Assembly (NCBI GenBank): GCA_039111635.1
Contig: JBCAQO010000008.1
Coordinates: 1,488,001-1,552,000, forward strand
Direction of reading: 5' to 3'
Length of the DNA stretch: 64,000 nucleotides
Source: Heterobasidion occidentale
Taxonomy: Eukaryota > Basidiomycota > Agaricomycetes > Russulales > Bondarzewiaceae
The stretch's first letter is position 1. Each line of letters opens with the position of its first letter. The notes below the pieces were generated by a model, which worked only from the letters and a program-made list of their open reading frames with translations, was not told the origin of the DNA and searched no databases. Of this stretch, positions 10,700-24,061 are shown one piece after another. The position numbers and the translations under genes are program-made.

Positions 10700-11227
10700 T
10701 GTTGTTTGTGGCCATTCTGGTTGATGTGGCATGAGTGCAACATGCGTGCCACCTTACAGACTGATTGATTACTCGCCTCTACAGCTGGGAGCGGCCCTAC
10801 AGCCACTCCCAGAGCGGGTATATTGCTTTCTTTCTCCTTTTGGACTTCTCAATTTGTTACACCTTGTCTCACTTTGTTTCAGTTCTTTCAACGGGTTAGC
10901 TGACTCAGATGGTCCTGTGTGATGTCATTGACACTCCGGACCGACCTACAGATGGAGCTTTTGACCGCTTGTAAGGTGGACCACCTGCAATGACCCGTTG
11001 ATGTCATGCTTTCCTATTTTGTTTCCTATTGTTCTCTGTAGCTTAAATACCTGTGGTCCGAGGGCGATTCTTTCTTCAGACTCTTACCCTCTGGACTGCA
11101 GGTGCGCTCCCTTCTGTTCTTTGTATCTACTTCAGACTCTTACCCTCTGGACCACAGTCCTGTTATTATAGAGCTTCTTTTTGGCACTTTCTCTGTGCCA
11201 GTCGCTTCATTGTCACTGCACTCAACA
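10700..11227 (+). repeat. 3' LTR-A of Copia-A
   Basis: A 528-bp LTR with the same ends as 2192-2721, next to the Copia-A pol C-terminus. It holds both 28-bp internal repeats. It cannot be shown to pair with 2192-2721, because inverted LTRs and foreign sequence lie between them. Confidence 0.92.
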
Positions 11228-11555
11228 GCAAGAGGGCACTGGGCACGTATGGTTGAGTATGGCTAGCCATGCTAGCCTTGCATGCTTCAGCAGCCTCTTT
11301 TTTTATATGACTTATCTCAATCATTCTTTATGCAAACAGAGATGGGCAAGAAATAAGTAGCCCTAGAACTAAGTAGTCATGGAATTGCTCTGACACCCGC
11401 TACAACCTCAACAATAATTGGTTTATCTGATATGACTTTGTATCTGACTGGCTTGGTGCATTGTTCTGCTTTTTGAGTATGTAGATAATAAAGAGGCAAT
11501 ACTTGAATTGTGCATTTGAAACCATGGAGGTGCAAGGTTCAAAATTAATGACTAT
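11228..11555. other. Unassigned, about 330 bp
   Basis: No open frame and no match to the other repeats in the window. It separates LTR-A from the degenerate LTR-D. Confidence 0.4.
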
Positions 11556-12291
11556 AACCTAGTGAGGGCCTGAATGACAGTAGGTATGCTGCTCACCAAA
11601 GTTGAAGTAGAATACTGCTAGTCATGTGAAGAACATGGCTAGTATTGAGACCTTGACTGAGTGGTTGAGGATAATAATAGAGAGGAGTGCAAGTGCAAGT
11701 TAAACTAATGTTAACACAGATGTTCTATTGACAATCAAAGGTCTAGCTTATTGCAAAGATCTGAGTATTATAATGGTATGGCTAGTACCAGAGTGTCAAG
11801 AGAAGAATAGAAAGTAGTAGGTAACAAAAATGAACAAGCTAACAAGATAGGTCTCTAGCTCATTTAATATATACTGTAAGCTACTTTAGAGCATGGTTAA
11901 GATCTGGTCTGTGCTTCGAAAGGTAAATGATTGCCTGGCCAATAAAAAAAGAAGTGAGTAAGCCTGGCTATTAGAGTATCAATGTAAGGAGCAATCAATG
12001 AAGAAAAGTGATCAACAATTGAGGAATAATGTAATCAACTGCAGATCACCAATATCAGGATAAATATAAAAATAGGCCAGATCCAAGATTTGGCCTTCAA
12101 GAATACAATATTTATAAATATAGTCTAGTGGTGAAGTTAAAGGGTCAATTATTGAGTATAAGTTATCTTCATTGGTCATAAACTATGTGCCTTGTATCAG
12201 CAAGGTTCTGCAAAGCAAAATAAAACTATGCTCTAATTAGTTTATATAGTTATATGGTCATAAGTCATATATTATAAGCCAGCTCTTAATA
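11556..12291 (-). repeat. LTR-D, degenerate and truncated
   Basis: This aligns along its length with the LTR-D at 24,062-26,007 once the LTR-E insert is removed: GGCTAGTACC, GAACAAGCT and ATCTGGTCTGTGCTTC occur in the same order. About 200 bp at the left are missing. The right end is TTAATA where the other copy has TTAACA, a C-to-T change of the terminal CA. Confidence 0.7.
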
Positions 12292-14524
12292 ATACATACT
12301 ACTCACATCATAATGTTGCACTCATATAAAATATACTAGTTTGTTTTTTCTACTTATATTTAGTTATTTTTATAATTATAAGATAAATTACTTTGTTTGT
12401 GTTACATTTGAGGGAATACAAAATAATGTACACACAATTAGTAAGAAATAATAAACAAACTCATGTGTTATCTAAATAATTTGTAGAGTATACTTCTAAT
12501 GCTAGATAGAGTAAAAAATGTAACTCATAGTTAGAAAACACACATATAAGTAAAAAAAATCCATGCTCAATACAGAACAAGTGCTTTATTTTGCTCTCAT
12601 ATAACTATATTAATATGCTAACATGATATTGGTTACACAGCCTAATACTTTTATTGAGAAATCTTTATTCCAGACACCTTTGGAATGTTTTATTTATCTT
12701 TTGAAAGACTTCTACTTAGAGTGCAATGCAATATTTTAAATCTTAGAAGCCTTGAATTTCCTATTTTTAAAGATTTTTACACTTAAAATGTTCTAGTTTT
12801 AGAGCATCTTGTATTTACTATAACCATGGTTATCTAAACATCAATTATAACCAATCATATTAGATCAATTAACTACTCTAGAGATATCAAAAACACTATT
12901 ATATATTAGTTTTTATTGCATTTTACATAGCCTTTTCCTAAAGGCCAGCAAGGTGCATAAAAAACACAACATAGTGTGCTTTGCTGCTGATAAGTGCACC
13001 ACCTCCCTAAGTGCCAAGGCCTCCACTTTCACACTCTTTCACAGTTGGACTTTGCCAGCTTCCAGCTACTTCTTGTTAGGTTCGGACAACTTGTAGACAT
13101 TCACAGTCTTTATTGCAATACATTAATGAGCATGCCTCCACCCTATGCTTCAAGCCCCTCAAGTTTGCAGCTTTTACAGCATGGATCTCAGCTATAATGT
13201 GACCTTGAAACTATTAGCGCAACCTTATAGGCTTCTGTAAAGTCTTACATACATTATTGCAAGCTCCAATTCTTTTACACAATCTCTTTAATGTCCGTAT
13301 AACCTCATAGCACCTGTGCAATCTTTATAGGTTTCTGAGCAATCTCTTACAACTTTGGCATTGTTCCCTCTTATTGTATTAATAATGCGCATCTCCAAAT
13401 GTCCTTGGCGGTCCTTGTGTAACACCTGCAATACTTCTCTCAACATTATTGATCTTGGAGACCTCCACACCCTCATGGTATGGCCTACGCAATCTTGCAA
13501 TCATGCTGACAGTTCTTGGACTCCTTATCTCTATTCTTGTTATCTCTTCAAGCCCTTTATCACTCATGCCAAGGCCTTCTGATTCAGTGCAAGATAGATA
13601 GAGTGATGCCAAGAGTGCAACCTTGTGCAATCTGGAGCAGTTCCACATATCTCTAAGATTTTTGAGTTTTATTGTAGCTCTCCTCCTTTGTACCTACTAT
13701 TCTGTTCTCACTATAAAATTTACCTACCCTTTCTGCAATACACCAGATTTGGTTTCCTCACTATTCAGATCTTGCCTTGTCCAAAATGCTCTCACATTGC
13801 TGATTATCACAAATCTTACAATCTCAACCTCACAGAGTCCTTATAGTATGCTCTAGAGTTTTGTTATTATTTCCCTATTGCTCCAAACCACCTAGCATCA
13901 CTCCAAATTGTGTTGTGTTCCAATAGTGTCTTGTACCTCTCCCTATCTTCTAGCACCACTTCCTTCACTCTTCCTAACATCTCTTTACTTTTCCAAATAT
14001 CTCCTCATCTCTTTGAGCATCTCTATACCTCTCCTTACCTCTCCTTATTACATCAAACCTTGTAACCTTGCAACCTCAACATCGCAATATTGCAACCTCA
14101 ACCTTACAACTTTGCATTAAATTTTGCAAGCTTAAGCATTGCAAAACATTGCAGAGCATTGCATCCCTTGATTTAGACTATGCACTGCCTGTTCTTTGGT
14201 TGTTTCCCCTAGGCTGACCATTCCTTGTATCACAGAGCCAGCTCTTGCCTACCCCATGTCTAGTAGTGTGTTTTGTTGTGTGTTTTTGCATGCAAAGCCA
14301 TCGCTAGTGCATCAATGTTTAGCAGCATCTTGTGGTACACATAATTGCTCATGTATAGTGCAACCACTGAGGAGAGTACCCTTAATGAGGCCAACATTGT
14401 CAAGCCCCGATTCTATGTACTTTGCACTATCCCATATAAACACTTTAAAGTTTATCTCTGCAATACTCTGTTTGCAGTAAGCTTTATTGTGCATGCTTGT
14501 TAAATATTGCAGGTTTTATGATTC
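12292..14524. other. AT-rich and pyrimidine-rich spacer without genes
   Basis: 12,292-12,960 is strongly AT-rich with no long frame. 13,000-14,170 is CT-rich on the plus strand with recurring words such as GCAATCTT and CCTTGCAA, which suggests a decayed simple repeat or an old element interior. Several 60-90 codon frames occur, but they are Ser/Leu/Thr-rich without domains and look like chance frames. Confidence 0.45.
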
Positions 14525-16217
14525 ATTCCTTTTTATTCTTTGCACCGATGACTGGGGGTGGTTCCCTCAGATGAGCTTCGTCAAAGGTAGGAATGACACA
14601 GGCGGGGTATCCAGTCCAGTTGGCGGTGTCAATCATAAGGTCCAGTGCCTTCTTGTGATAACTGTATTCCTTAGCCGCGTAATCCATTGGCAGGTGAAGT
14701 CGACGGGACTGCGTGCAATGCCTGTCATAGTCGTGTAGAAAGCTGCTCGCCATAACATCTATTCTCTGTCTAATGCCCGTAATTGGACATTCCACAACAA
14801 GATGGCCGGCACGTCCGCATTCCCAGCAAAGACAAGTGTCGGGGTCGGTGGGCATAGGAGGCGGGAGAGTTGGTGGGTTAGGCCATACATTTTTGGAGTT
14901 AGCAGTGTCCATGGGCTAGCCTTCGTCTATCACGACAGGTACATCCAGAGACTGGGGGGTAGCTTTGTTGACAACGATAGGATGGTTGAGGTTGTTGCCG
15001 AGTAGGGGAGGGGATGGAGACGCATAAGGGGGTGACTAGGGTGGAACTGGTAGTGGGTGAAGAGCTTGACGATCCCGGACAACTTGTTCAGGGTTATAAG
15101 GGGGGCTAGAGAGTCACATAAACTGAGCGGTGTCTTCATTGCTGGGTTGAAATAGAAGGAGATTGGTAGCCAGGAGGTTGTGAGTGGGGAGAGGTTCCAT
15201 GACAGCAGAGGGATCAACAATCATGGGTTCTTCCGGGTTCTTGACGTTGATTAGATGGAAACCCTGTTCTCACATGTCCAGTTTGGTTATGACCCAGGGC
15301 CTGACATAATCTTCTGGGTTAACTCCCATGGCCCAGTATTGTGCAATCGGGTGGACTCTGTGGCTATTGAGAGGGAACTGGTGTCTCGGCAGCAATCCTT
15401 TGGGGACGTATTCCTCGATCTCCAGGCACAAACCATTAAATCCTATAAAATAGAACCAGTGTATTGTGTTTTCTTTGTACCTGATCCGCTCCAGCGTCTT
15501 GAGCCAAGCTTGTACCATGTGCTACTGGAGGAGGATGGAGCTACTACTGTAGATCCTGCTGAGTCGGAAGTTAATCATGTTGTTGCATATAGCGGGGAGG
15601 TTGATGAGTCCTCTAAGGCGGTACGACGTGACCGTCAGGTTTTTTAGGAGTGTTGCCTAATGATGGTTGAGCAGTCCCAAGAATACCTGGTAGCCCTGTG
15701 CTAGAATCACCTGCTGCAAATAAAAAAGGAACGTGCAGGTGTCTTCTAGACCAGGTTGGTTGAGGATGATGGGGGCTTTGTCCTCGGCGACCATGATATG
15801 GTAGATACTGTTGGTTGAGGATAGATCTTGATAGAGGCGGAGGTCGTGCAATGGGAGGAGGAAGGCGTGGATATGGAAGCGGGGGTTCTCATTGTGAACA
15901 GCAAAAACCATCGGGGGGACTGCGAAGTGTGGGCTCTCCATTTGAGCTAGGAGGTGTGGGATCACGAGTTCTTGCAGCGGGTTGGTGATGTCGATGCCTT
16001 CCAAGGAAATGCCGTCGTCATCATCATCGTCAGAGTCTAAGTAGTCTTCAATGAGCGTGGGAGTGGGGGAGACGGGGATGACAGTGCGAAGGATGAAGGG
16101 GTTGGGAGAGGGGGTGTTGGAAGTGTGGGTTGAGGAAGCGGTGAAGGCCATGGTAAAGTTGTCGAGAATATAGCGGGGGGTGTGAGTGAGGATGAGGTGT
16201 GCAGGAGTGAGAAACAT
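14523..16217 (-). pseudogene. Gypsy-2 ORF3, copy 1
   Basis: The ATG at 16,217 starts a single frame of about 565 codons. Its internal stops lie mostly where copy 3 has Gln or Trp. The N-terminus is Ser/Thr/Pro-rich, followed by an acidic patch (DSDDDDDD, about 16,030), a conserved middle block (IILNQPGL, about 15,755; EYVPKGLLP, about 15,400) and a zinc knuckle near the C-terminus (CWECGRAGHLVVEC, about 14,800). The length matches copy 2 (562 codons). No family is recognised apart from the CCHC knuckle, which suggests nucleic-acid binding. Confidence 0.75.
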
Positions 16218-16264
16218 TCAAATGTAGCTGAGGAGCTGGGCAATGTCTCTGCTCAGTGTGTGGT

Positions 16265-16271
16265 GGCTTTT
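16265..16271 (-). promoter_or_regulatory. Internal TATA box before ORF3, copy 1
   Basis: TATAAAA on the minus strand, 48-54 bp before the ORF3 ATG. It is kept at the same distance in copies 2 and 3. Confidence 0.55.
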
Positions 16272-16631
16272 ATACAACGGAGGAGATGCTAATAGTGGCA
16301 GCGGTATGAAGGGATCTAAGAACGAGGAGGATTGCAATGGAGGCGGTGGTAAAAGTGAGAGTCACGATGATGGTGTAAATGGCCACTGTGGATAGAATGG
16401 GGTCTAGAGGGGTCATAATTGTTTGCCTAGCCATGCCAATCCTTGGTTAGTCTGCTTTTGTAGCTCCTGGTATGCTTGAGTCTGCCAATTAGAGTTGTCT
16501 GATCGCTTCTGCTGTAGCTTTGATTGAGATGAGTCTATATTGAGCTTCTTTGGTTGTGCTTCTTGATCGTTGATCACCGGTGGTGGCACTTTTGATCGAG
16601 AAGCCAAGGGCAGCTTCTTTAGCTGCATCAT

Positions 16632-19600
16632 TCATCTGTTGATCTCTTCCATGATCTAGGGGATAGCCAATCCTATAGCAAAAAGCCTCTTTCTGATCAG
16701 ATGCTTCTTGAGCTTCTTTTTAATTTGATCTTCTTCGGCTACTCTATTAAGTTCTAATTCAATTACCAGGGCCAGAATAGATGCTTCCATTCCTTTGACT
16801 GCTCGAGGATCCCGGCGGTAGAAGTTGTTTATGGCTTCTTGTGCATTAGTGATGTTTACTGCGGCTTTCCAAGAGTTGTCCGATTTAGGGTAGCCCTTCT
16901 ATTTGATCAGGCACTGCAGGGTCTTTCATCGTCCAAAGTGTTGAGCTCTGATGATGGCTTCAACTTTGAATTCTTCTTGCCCCTCAATCAGGTCTGGAGC
17001 CAGTTTAGGGTAGCTAGGGTCATAGACCTTGTTTTCCTTGTAGGGCGTGAGTTGACTAGCATGGAAGACATTGTGAATGCGCTTCCAGCTGTTGGGCAGT
17101 TTCAACCTGAAGTTGACATTTCCTATAGTATCAGTAATTTCGAATGGCCCAAAGCATTTGGGTCTCAGTTTCTCTGATGGGTGATCTATGTGGATGTTTT
17201 TCCCATCTGACCATACTTGATCTCCTTTCTTGAAAGGCAGCAGGTTCATTCCAAAACGGTTGTACTGTATCCTCATAGCTTCGGCTACAATTTCAAGGCT
17301 GGCTTGTGCTTCCTTCCTAGCATGCTGCAGAGCTTCGAGGCGAGCATCAATGGTGGGGACATTTGTATTTCCAAGGATGGCTGGGTAAGCTCGTGGTTGA
17401 TATCCATGGAGAAGTTCAAATGATGACTTCTGCGTGGCTGAGTGCTGATGGGTGTTGTGGGCATATTCTGCATAAGGGATTAATCTGGCCCAATCGTCCT
17501 ATGAAGAGCTACAGAAAGCTCTAAGGTACTGTTCCAGTTCTTGATTCATTTATTTAGTAGCACCATCTGTCTGTGGATGGTAAGCTGTGCTTAAAGCGGA
17601 TTTGATCCCTAGTTCTTTGAGCAAGGCTTGCGCTACTTTTGAAGTGAATTGGGTTCCGCTGTCCGATATGATTTTGTCAGACAGTCTGTAGCATCTCTAG
17701 GTGTTTTCTAGTAGAATCTTGGCCGTTCTGTCTAAGTCAATGGATTTCTAGCACGGTGTTATTACTGCAGTTTTGATGAATTGGTCGGTTACTACATGTA
17801 GCAAGTTGTATCCATAATAAAATCCATGGTCATTGTTCCAAAGGGTTGATCAGGGATTTCCATTGGTTGTAGGGGTACCATGGTAGAATATGTGTCGTTC
17901 TTGGTGGTTTAACAAAAGGTGCATCCTTCCATATATTGGTGAACTGTGTTTGAGATTCCAGGCCAAGTGAATTCTTGTCCTACTATTGCTAGAGTTCCTC
18001 TTTGTCCTAGATGTCCTGCTGCTAGATTGTTGTGGTTTAACTGGATGATGTCTTGATGAAGCTATTCGTTTTGAGGAACATATATTTTTTCCTCTGTGAA
18101 GGACCAATCCTTCTTCTTTGTTCCATTCTTGTAAACTTTTCTTCATGCTTCAAGGTCCTAAGGTTTTGACCTTGGCTAGGGTTTCTAGTAGCCATTCATC
18201 TCTCCTGTTTTCTTCAATAATTTGTTTCCGAAGATTGTTGTCTATTATAGTGACGCTTCCGCCCTAATGTGAAGCATTTGGTGGGGGTCCCAACTGTCTT
18301 CTGCATTGATTGCATTGATCTCTGCAAAGGGTCTTCAGATTTTTCCTGTGTCGTTGAAAAGTTTGGGTTTCAAGAGTGTTTTGCCTGAATTGTCAAATTC
18401 CACCCTCTTTTTATGGTCTGGATGCCATGACAGACCATTGGAATTATTAGTGACTTCTACCTTGTGTGTTAATTTGTAGTTGAAATGCAAGAGGTAGAGT
18501 GACCATTGTGCTTGCCGACGGTTCAATTTTTGGCTTAACCTGAATCATTCAAGGTTCTTGTGGTCTGTCTAAATGTCAACTGGGTGGTCGGCGCCCTCCA
18601 AGTAGTGTCACCAAGCTTCAAAAGCTCGAACAACTGCCAGCAACTCTTTATCATAGATTGGATAGTTGTGTTTTGTAGATGAAAGCAACTTGGAAATATA
18701 GGCACATGGGTGCTATTTTCCATCTTTGGCAACTTGTAATAATACTGCTCCAGTGGCAAAGTCAGAGGCATCACATTCAATTCAGAAGGGGTTCCTTGTA
18801 TCTGGCATAACAAGCACCAGAGATTCTGTAAATATTTGTTTTAGCATTTGAAACACTTCTTTGCATGCTGGTGTCCAATCCCAGGTGTGTTCCTTCTGTG
18901 TTAACTCAAATAGCAGTCATGCTATTTTTGAGTAATTCTTGATAAATCTGCGATAAAAATTGCAGAAACCTAAAAACAATTGCACTTCCTTGACTTTTCC
19001 GGGGGTTGGCCATTTCATAATGCCAGCCACTTTAATTGGGTCCATTTCAAGATGTCCGTGTGATATAATGTATCCCAGGTAGTCAATTTTCTTTTTATGG
19101 AAGTGGCATTTCGAGGGTTGTAGGTATAGATTGTTGTCCTGTAAGATTTGTAAAACCTTCTATACCGTCTTGATGTGACCGTCCATAGTTTTGGAGAATA
19201 CTAGAATGTCATCCATATAGATTGCTACTTTTCCGGCATAGATGAAGTCTTTGAAGAGGGCATTTATCATTGTTTGGAATGTTGCTGGTGATTTGGTTAA
19301 TCCAAAGAACATGACCAGGGGTTCGTACATTCCTAGATTGGTGACGAACATAGCTAGTTTCTCGCTTCCTTCTTTTATGCGTACGTTATTATATCCCATA
19401 TTGACATCCATCAGTGAGAAGTATATGGCTTCAGCTAGCAGGTCTAGTAATTCTTGAATAATCGGTAAAGGGTCCTTGTTTTTCATCGTTATTTCATTGA
19501 GTTTGCGGTAGTCTATTACTGGTTGTAGCTTTCTATTCTTTTTCTTGATGAAGAAAAGGAGGGAGGCCATATGCAATTTGGATTCCTGAATGAATCCCTT

Positions 19601-20910
19601 CTTAAGGTTTTTGTCAATAAATTTCTTGAGTTCCACTTGCTTTGCTAGGCTGAGGCTATATAGCTTGGGTTTGAGCGAGTGATCCATTCCTTCTTTGATT
19701 TCTATTTTGTGATCCCAAGGTCAATTAGGTAGTAGTCGTCCTTTTGGTCAGCCTTCGAAAACCGTTTTATAATCCCAGTAGTCCTTCGGTACTATTTCCT
19801 TGAAGAATAGTTTGGGTTTCCCTTTTGTGGCTTCTTTCGGAAGTCTTTGCGAGTTGGTGTGCTTCGTTTGTTTTCCTGTTGGTGCTTTGGCAGTTTTACT
19901 TCCTTGAGCCCGCGTTTTGGCATATGGAAGTTCTATGGTTTTGGCGCAATGTATGTCGACACCTTCTTCAGAGTTGTTGCCTGCAAAGTTCCTATGTCAA
20001 GGCATCTAACAAGGTAGACTCCATCTTCTTCCAGATCCTTGGAGGGAAGTGCTGGAAGTCCGTCACCATCCTCCAGAACGTCTTCTTCAGCCCATGTTGG
20101 AGCCTTGTAATTTCTGGCTCGGGCCTTCAAATGTTCGGCATTCAACCTTTGAGTTGCGAACTCCAGACTTGTAGGTATTGTTTTCAAACGTGGTACTGTA
20201 GTGTTTCCCACTTTCCGGCCTGGTACTGCTTTTCCCAACTTTTACACTGGTATTGAGTAGTCGCCCGTTTGCAGTACTGTTTCCATGCGCCGTATACTTG
20301 GTTTAGGATGTCCTGGTTTTCTTGTAGCCCTTTTGGCTTTCACCGGTCCTCCTTTTATTTGGCAGGAGGACGGGCATCTGGTAAAGTGTAGCCCATAGAC
20401 ATGCCAGTCGACTTCTAGGTTATGTTCCAATAACCAGTCAGTTCCTAAAATGACATCCTCTTTTCCTATTTCCGTGATATATAATCTTGCTGATTCTGTA
20501 TGCGACCCTCCCTTTTTGCCTAGAACCTGTAACTTTAGGTTGGCGAATCTTGTAATGGGTCCTCCTTTAAGCTCGGTGTTTTGGACCGTACTGACTGGGA
20601 TTGGGGTAGGGGTTTTATGCGTGATGATTCAATGTGCTTCTACGAAGCGAGGGTGCATGAAGATTCCGGTGGCTCCACTGTCCACCAGTGCCTGAGTAGC
20701 AGCTTTTCTATTCTTGCCAATAAGCATTGTTTCGATTCAGAGTGATGGTGCACCATGTGATTTCATTTCCGATAGATACAATACATCTGGATGTCCAAGC
20801 TCTTGGTCAGTGTCTTTACTGGCCAGAGGAGCATACCAATTTCTTGCAAGAATCCTGCTCTCTGCATCTGCTGCCAATAGGAGAGGCCTTAAAGATTCTT
20901 TGAGTCACTG
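16632..20910 (-). pseudogene. Gypsy-2 pol, copy 1
   Basis: A decayed polyprotein. Protease: the DSGAT motif near 20,680. RT: about 19,690-19,160, with FFIKKKNRKL, LMDVNMGYNN and an intact active site YMDD (about 19,215). RNase H: about 18,810-18,400. Integrase: zinc-binding and core region about 18,060-17,520, with SDSGTQF near 17,660. The tail has GPFEITDT and HNVFHASQLTPY (about 17,130-17,060), then a chromodomain-like end. RT here differs at many residues from copies 2 and 3, while the protease region is nearly identical to both. Frameshifts and TAG/TGA stops make it inactive. Confidence 0.88.
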
Positions 20911-23215
20911 AAGGCTCGAACTTCTTCAATTTCTTCCATGCTAAGACCCATCATCATTTAGCAGATGTGGTTGACTCTGTTCTTTCCTTCTTTGATGTCT
21001 TCATTGTTGAATTGTCCTTTGTCCATTTCTCCTTCGCGCACTGCCCTGCATCGAGGAGGTTAGAATCTTTGTTTGGGTCAAGAAGGACAGTTGCGTGCCA
21101 TGTGCCCAGGCTTCTTGCAGAAGAAGCACTTGCCTTCTTTGGCAAGTCAATCTCTTTCCACCGGGTTAAGCTTCTTGAAGCAAGTATGAATAGCATCAGC
21201 CTCCATTTCAGTGGCATCTACATCCATGGGTTCGTATTGAGGTTCCCTATCATTATGCGGGGGTGCCCTTTTGTCATAAAAGGTACGCGGAGTGTAGATT
21301 TGGAATTTGCCTTTCCAAAGGTTGTACGCTTGGTCCCTTGTGATGCGTATCTTTTTGTGTTTCTTTGTGTTCCTGACCAGCTCCTCCCAGGTACCATCCT
21401 TGGAGGGATCTTCATAAACTCCTTTCACCAGCTCCTATTTCAGTCCCCTCAGGAAGTGGGTTTTCTTAGTTTCTTCGTTGACTCCAGCGAGTGCCATGAG
21501 CTGTTCAAATAGCTGCAGGTAGGTGTTGAAGGATTCCTTTCCTTGGTGAACCCTGGCTAACTTGTTGCGAGCATCTGCCTCCTTGTTGAACTCCTCGAAG
21601 TCGGTGGCTATCTTCTTGCAGGCAGAGGTGAAGCCGGCTGCTTCCTTTCATGCATATCTTGCCCAATCGTTTAATGCATTCCTGGTTTGAGTAAAATTTC
21701 TTGACCATATTCCGGCTGACCCTTCCTTCATGTATGACAGAGTGTAAGCAATTTTGGTGAATTCGTCTGTGTAATCTTTTTTCCTGGCTAGAATCATTAG
21801 GTCGATTTTGTGGAGGAATTGCTCCATTCGATTTCTGTTTCCATTGAAGGGGGTAGGCTTGGTCATAGCTGGTCCCTTGGACTCAGCATCTCCAGGATTT
21901 GTCGACATTGTATTGGGCGGGGCTCTGGATCTCCAGGCAGTTCTAGATTGTTACTTGGTGTTTCAATATACCCTGGCTTGGGGTCTTGGTCCAATGCTGG
22001 GGTTCAGAAGTCTGCTTGGGGAGTGGTTTCTTGTAAGGGGGATGTAGCGGGAGTGTTTCTTCTAGAGATTCTACTTCCACTGGCTGTTTCTCTGGGTAGA
22101 GTATGTATGTGTGGTCTTGGCAAGTCACAATGCTGATTTGTCAGTAATTCAGGCTTGTTGAAGGTTTTTCTTGCAATGTAGTCCTTGACCTTAGTCGTGA
22201 ATAGGTGGGGTCCTGCTTGGACTCTCTTTTTGTTTTAGGTGAGAAATTTGTATCAACTTTCTCCTCGTTTCCTGAAGAATCCTGTAAGAAGTCCTATGTA
22301 GTAGAAGTGTCCTTTGTTCTCGTTGTAATAAAGTTGGTCCTTGTTGAGATCTTTGGGTAAGTCTTCAAAGACTTCAGCTGGGTCTGCTCTGTATGCGGGT
22401 AGATATCCCGCAGGGATTTCATCCGTGATGATTTATTCTTTGAAAAAGAAGGGTACCGCCTGTCTTCTTTCAGCTTGTAGGCTTCTTTGTAGGTCTGGGT
22501 CCCTTTTGATAATTTCATTGATGGAAATATCAATCTGGTCAATGAGCTTGATGATTTCGGAAAAGGTGTGTCCTGAGATGAGGGGGAGATAATAAGTTTT
22601 GTCGGCAAACTCTCCTCTTCTAACAATAAAAACGATCCCGTTAATTTTGGTTCTAATTGGCGGAGAGTTAGGTGCTTCCAGTTTGTCTTTTTAGGTAGAG
22701 GAAAAGGTCCAGTGGATGAGAACTGAGAGGTGGTCTCTGTTCTCCTAGTTTTTGACAAGTTCTGCTCTGATTCCATCTCCGTCAATGTTTCTTGCAATGG
22801 TTCTTCTGAGATTGGTAATAACGGCGAGGGGGAAATTGTCTGGTCTTCCGTCATGTATCTCAATGGTGTTCTTGGTCTGGATGACGTTGGGCTCTCCGTT
22901 ATTTACAAGGGTGAATGGTGTCTTTGGTTTGTTGACAAAGCAAATCCCAGAAAACTAGTATCCAGTTTTGCTGAGGTCGATAAAGATCTTGGGGGTTTGT
23001 TGCAGCCTAAATGTGGCTATTCCTGAATAGACCTTTCCTGGGTTTTGGTGTCTTGTGACTTCTATTGTTCCTAGGCCACTAATTCTTCCTTGAAGGGTTC
23101 CTGCTTGGTTTACCCTTGTGGTGGTTACTAGGATGTTGTTTACTGATTGGAGGAAAAGCTGTCGCTGCTGGGGATCTAGTTTTGGATAGGGTAGGGATGG
23201 AAGAGCTCGTTCAAA
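20889..23215 (-). pseudogene. Gypsy-2 N-terminal extension plus Gag, copy 1
   Basis: The same single frame as in copy 2, with nearly identical sequence. Extension: about 23,210-21,912, unknown fold. Gag capsid: from MSTNPGDAESKG (21,908) through KPTPFNGNRNRMEQFL and YMKEGSAGIWSRNF. CCHC knuckle: CFFCKKPGHMACNC in copy 2, corresponding to about 21,130-21,090 here. Stops lie at the same sites as in copy 2 (for example after SKTGY), so the two copies share them by descent or conversion. Confidence 0.8.
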
Positions 23216-24042
23216 TGTTAGGTCGGAGACCTATCATGTGCACCGATGCACGAAGGGGATCCCTAGGCTAAACTTCGATAGCATTGTAGAGCTGCAGACT
23301 CCAATGAATGAAGACAATTGATCGTCTCTGTGCTCTCTGAAGGAATTTGGGGTTGCTGTCTGCTTTGTCCTCAAAGAGGTTAAGAAGATGATCTTTGAGG
23401 TCCTCTTGATGATGAAACGGAACTGGATGGTCTTTCCCTGTCCAACAGATGACACTGGGAGGTGTCCAACTGAGAACGTGGAAAGCAGCGAGGCCAGTGA
23501 AGGTGCAGGTGAATAGAAAGAGGGAAGGGATGGGAGACAAAGCCAGTGCGTCATCAGACCATGTAATGAGGTCTCAGATCTGACAGAGATCACAAAGTGT
23601 GGGCTAGGAAGGTAGCCAGACACTGGGTGCAGTGCAGAGATTGAGTGTATTACAGGTGAATGAGCTGAGCTTCTTAGAAGCTCATCTCACCTATTTATAC
23701 AAAGAAGTATCTAGGGCCGGATCAGGATCTGGTCTGTGCACTTCTCAGGTACCAAAGTAAACAATCAAGATCCATAAGCAATGATGTGTCATCGATCTGC
23801 AATGTAACTAAGTACAGTAACCAATCACTAATGTCTGTCCACATCCATATCAAATGTCTATCCACATCGTTGATCCTATCAGGAACCAGGAACAGGGTCA
23901 GGAACCATAAGTAAGTGTTCATGTGTTCAGCATGTCAATAGTAAGAAGTTAGCAAGAATAATCCGAGTCCGAGTCAAGTCCAAAGCACTTGACCGACCCA
24001 TCAACTCACATGCAAAGCATATGTTAGGACACGGTCCTAATA
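23216..24042 (-). repeat. 5' LTR-C of Gypsy-2 copy 1
   Basis: An 827-bp LTR, reverse oriented. It starts TGTTAGGTCGG at 23,216 and ends CCTAATA at 24,042, where the family ends in TAACA, so the terminal dinucleotide shows a C-to-T change. It contains the TATAAATAGG promoter box (about 23,690-23,700, minus strand). Its promoter-proximal half is nearly identical to the right part of the copy 2 5' LTR. Confidence 0.9.
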
Positions 24043-24061
24043 GCAGGTGAGCTCATTCAAG

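Larger units (their letters stand above)
14525..24042 (-). mobile_element. Gypsy-2 copy 1, 3' LTR missing
   Basis: A minus-strand Ty3/gypsy element. From right to left: 5' LTR-C, primer site, N-terminal extension plus Gag, pol (PR, RT, RNase H, integrase, chromodomain-like), internal TATA, ORF3. It stops at about 14,525 inside the sequence that in copy 2 leads to the polypurine tract, and no LTR-C follows, so the 3' end was deleted. It lies beside LTR-D; only about 19 bp separate its 5' LTR from LTR-D, so it probably inserted into the LTR-D element next to its primer site. Confidence 0.9.
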
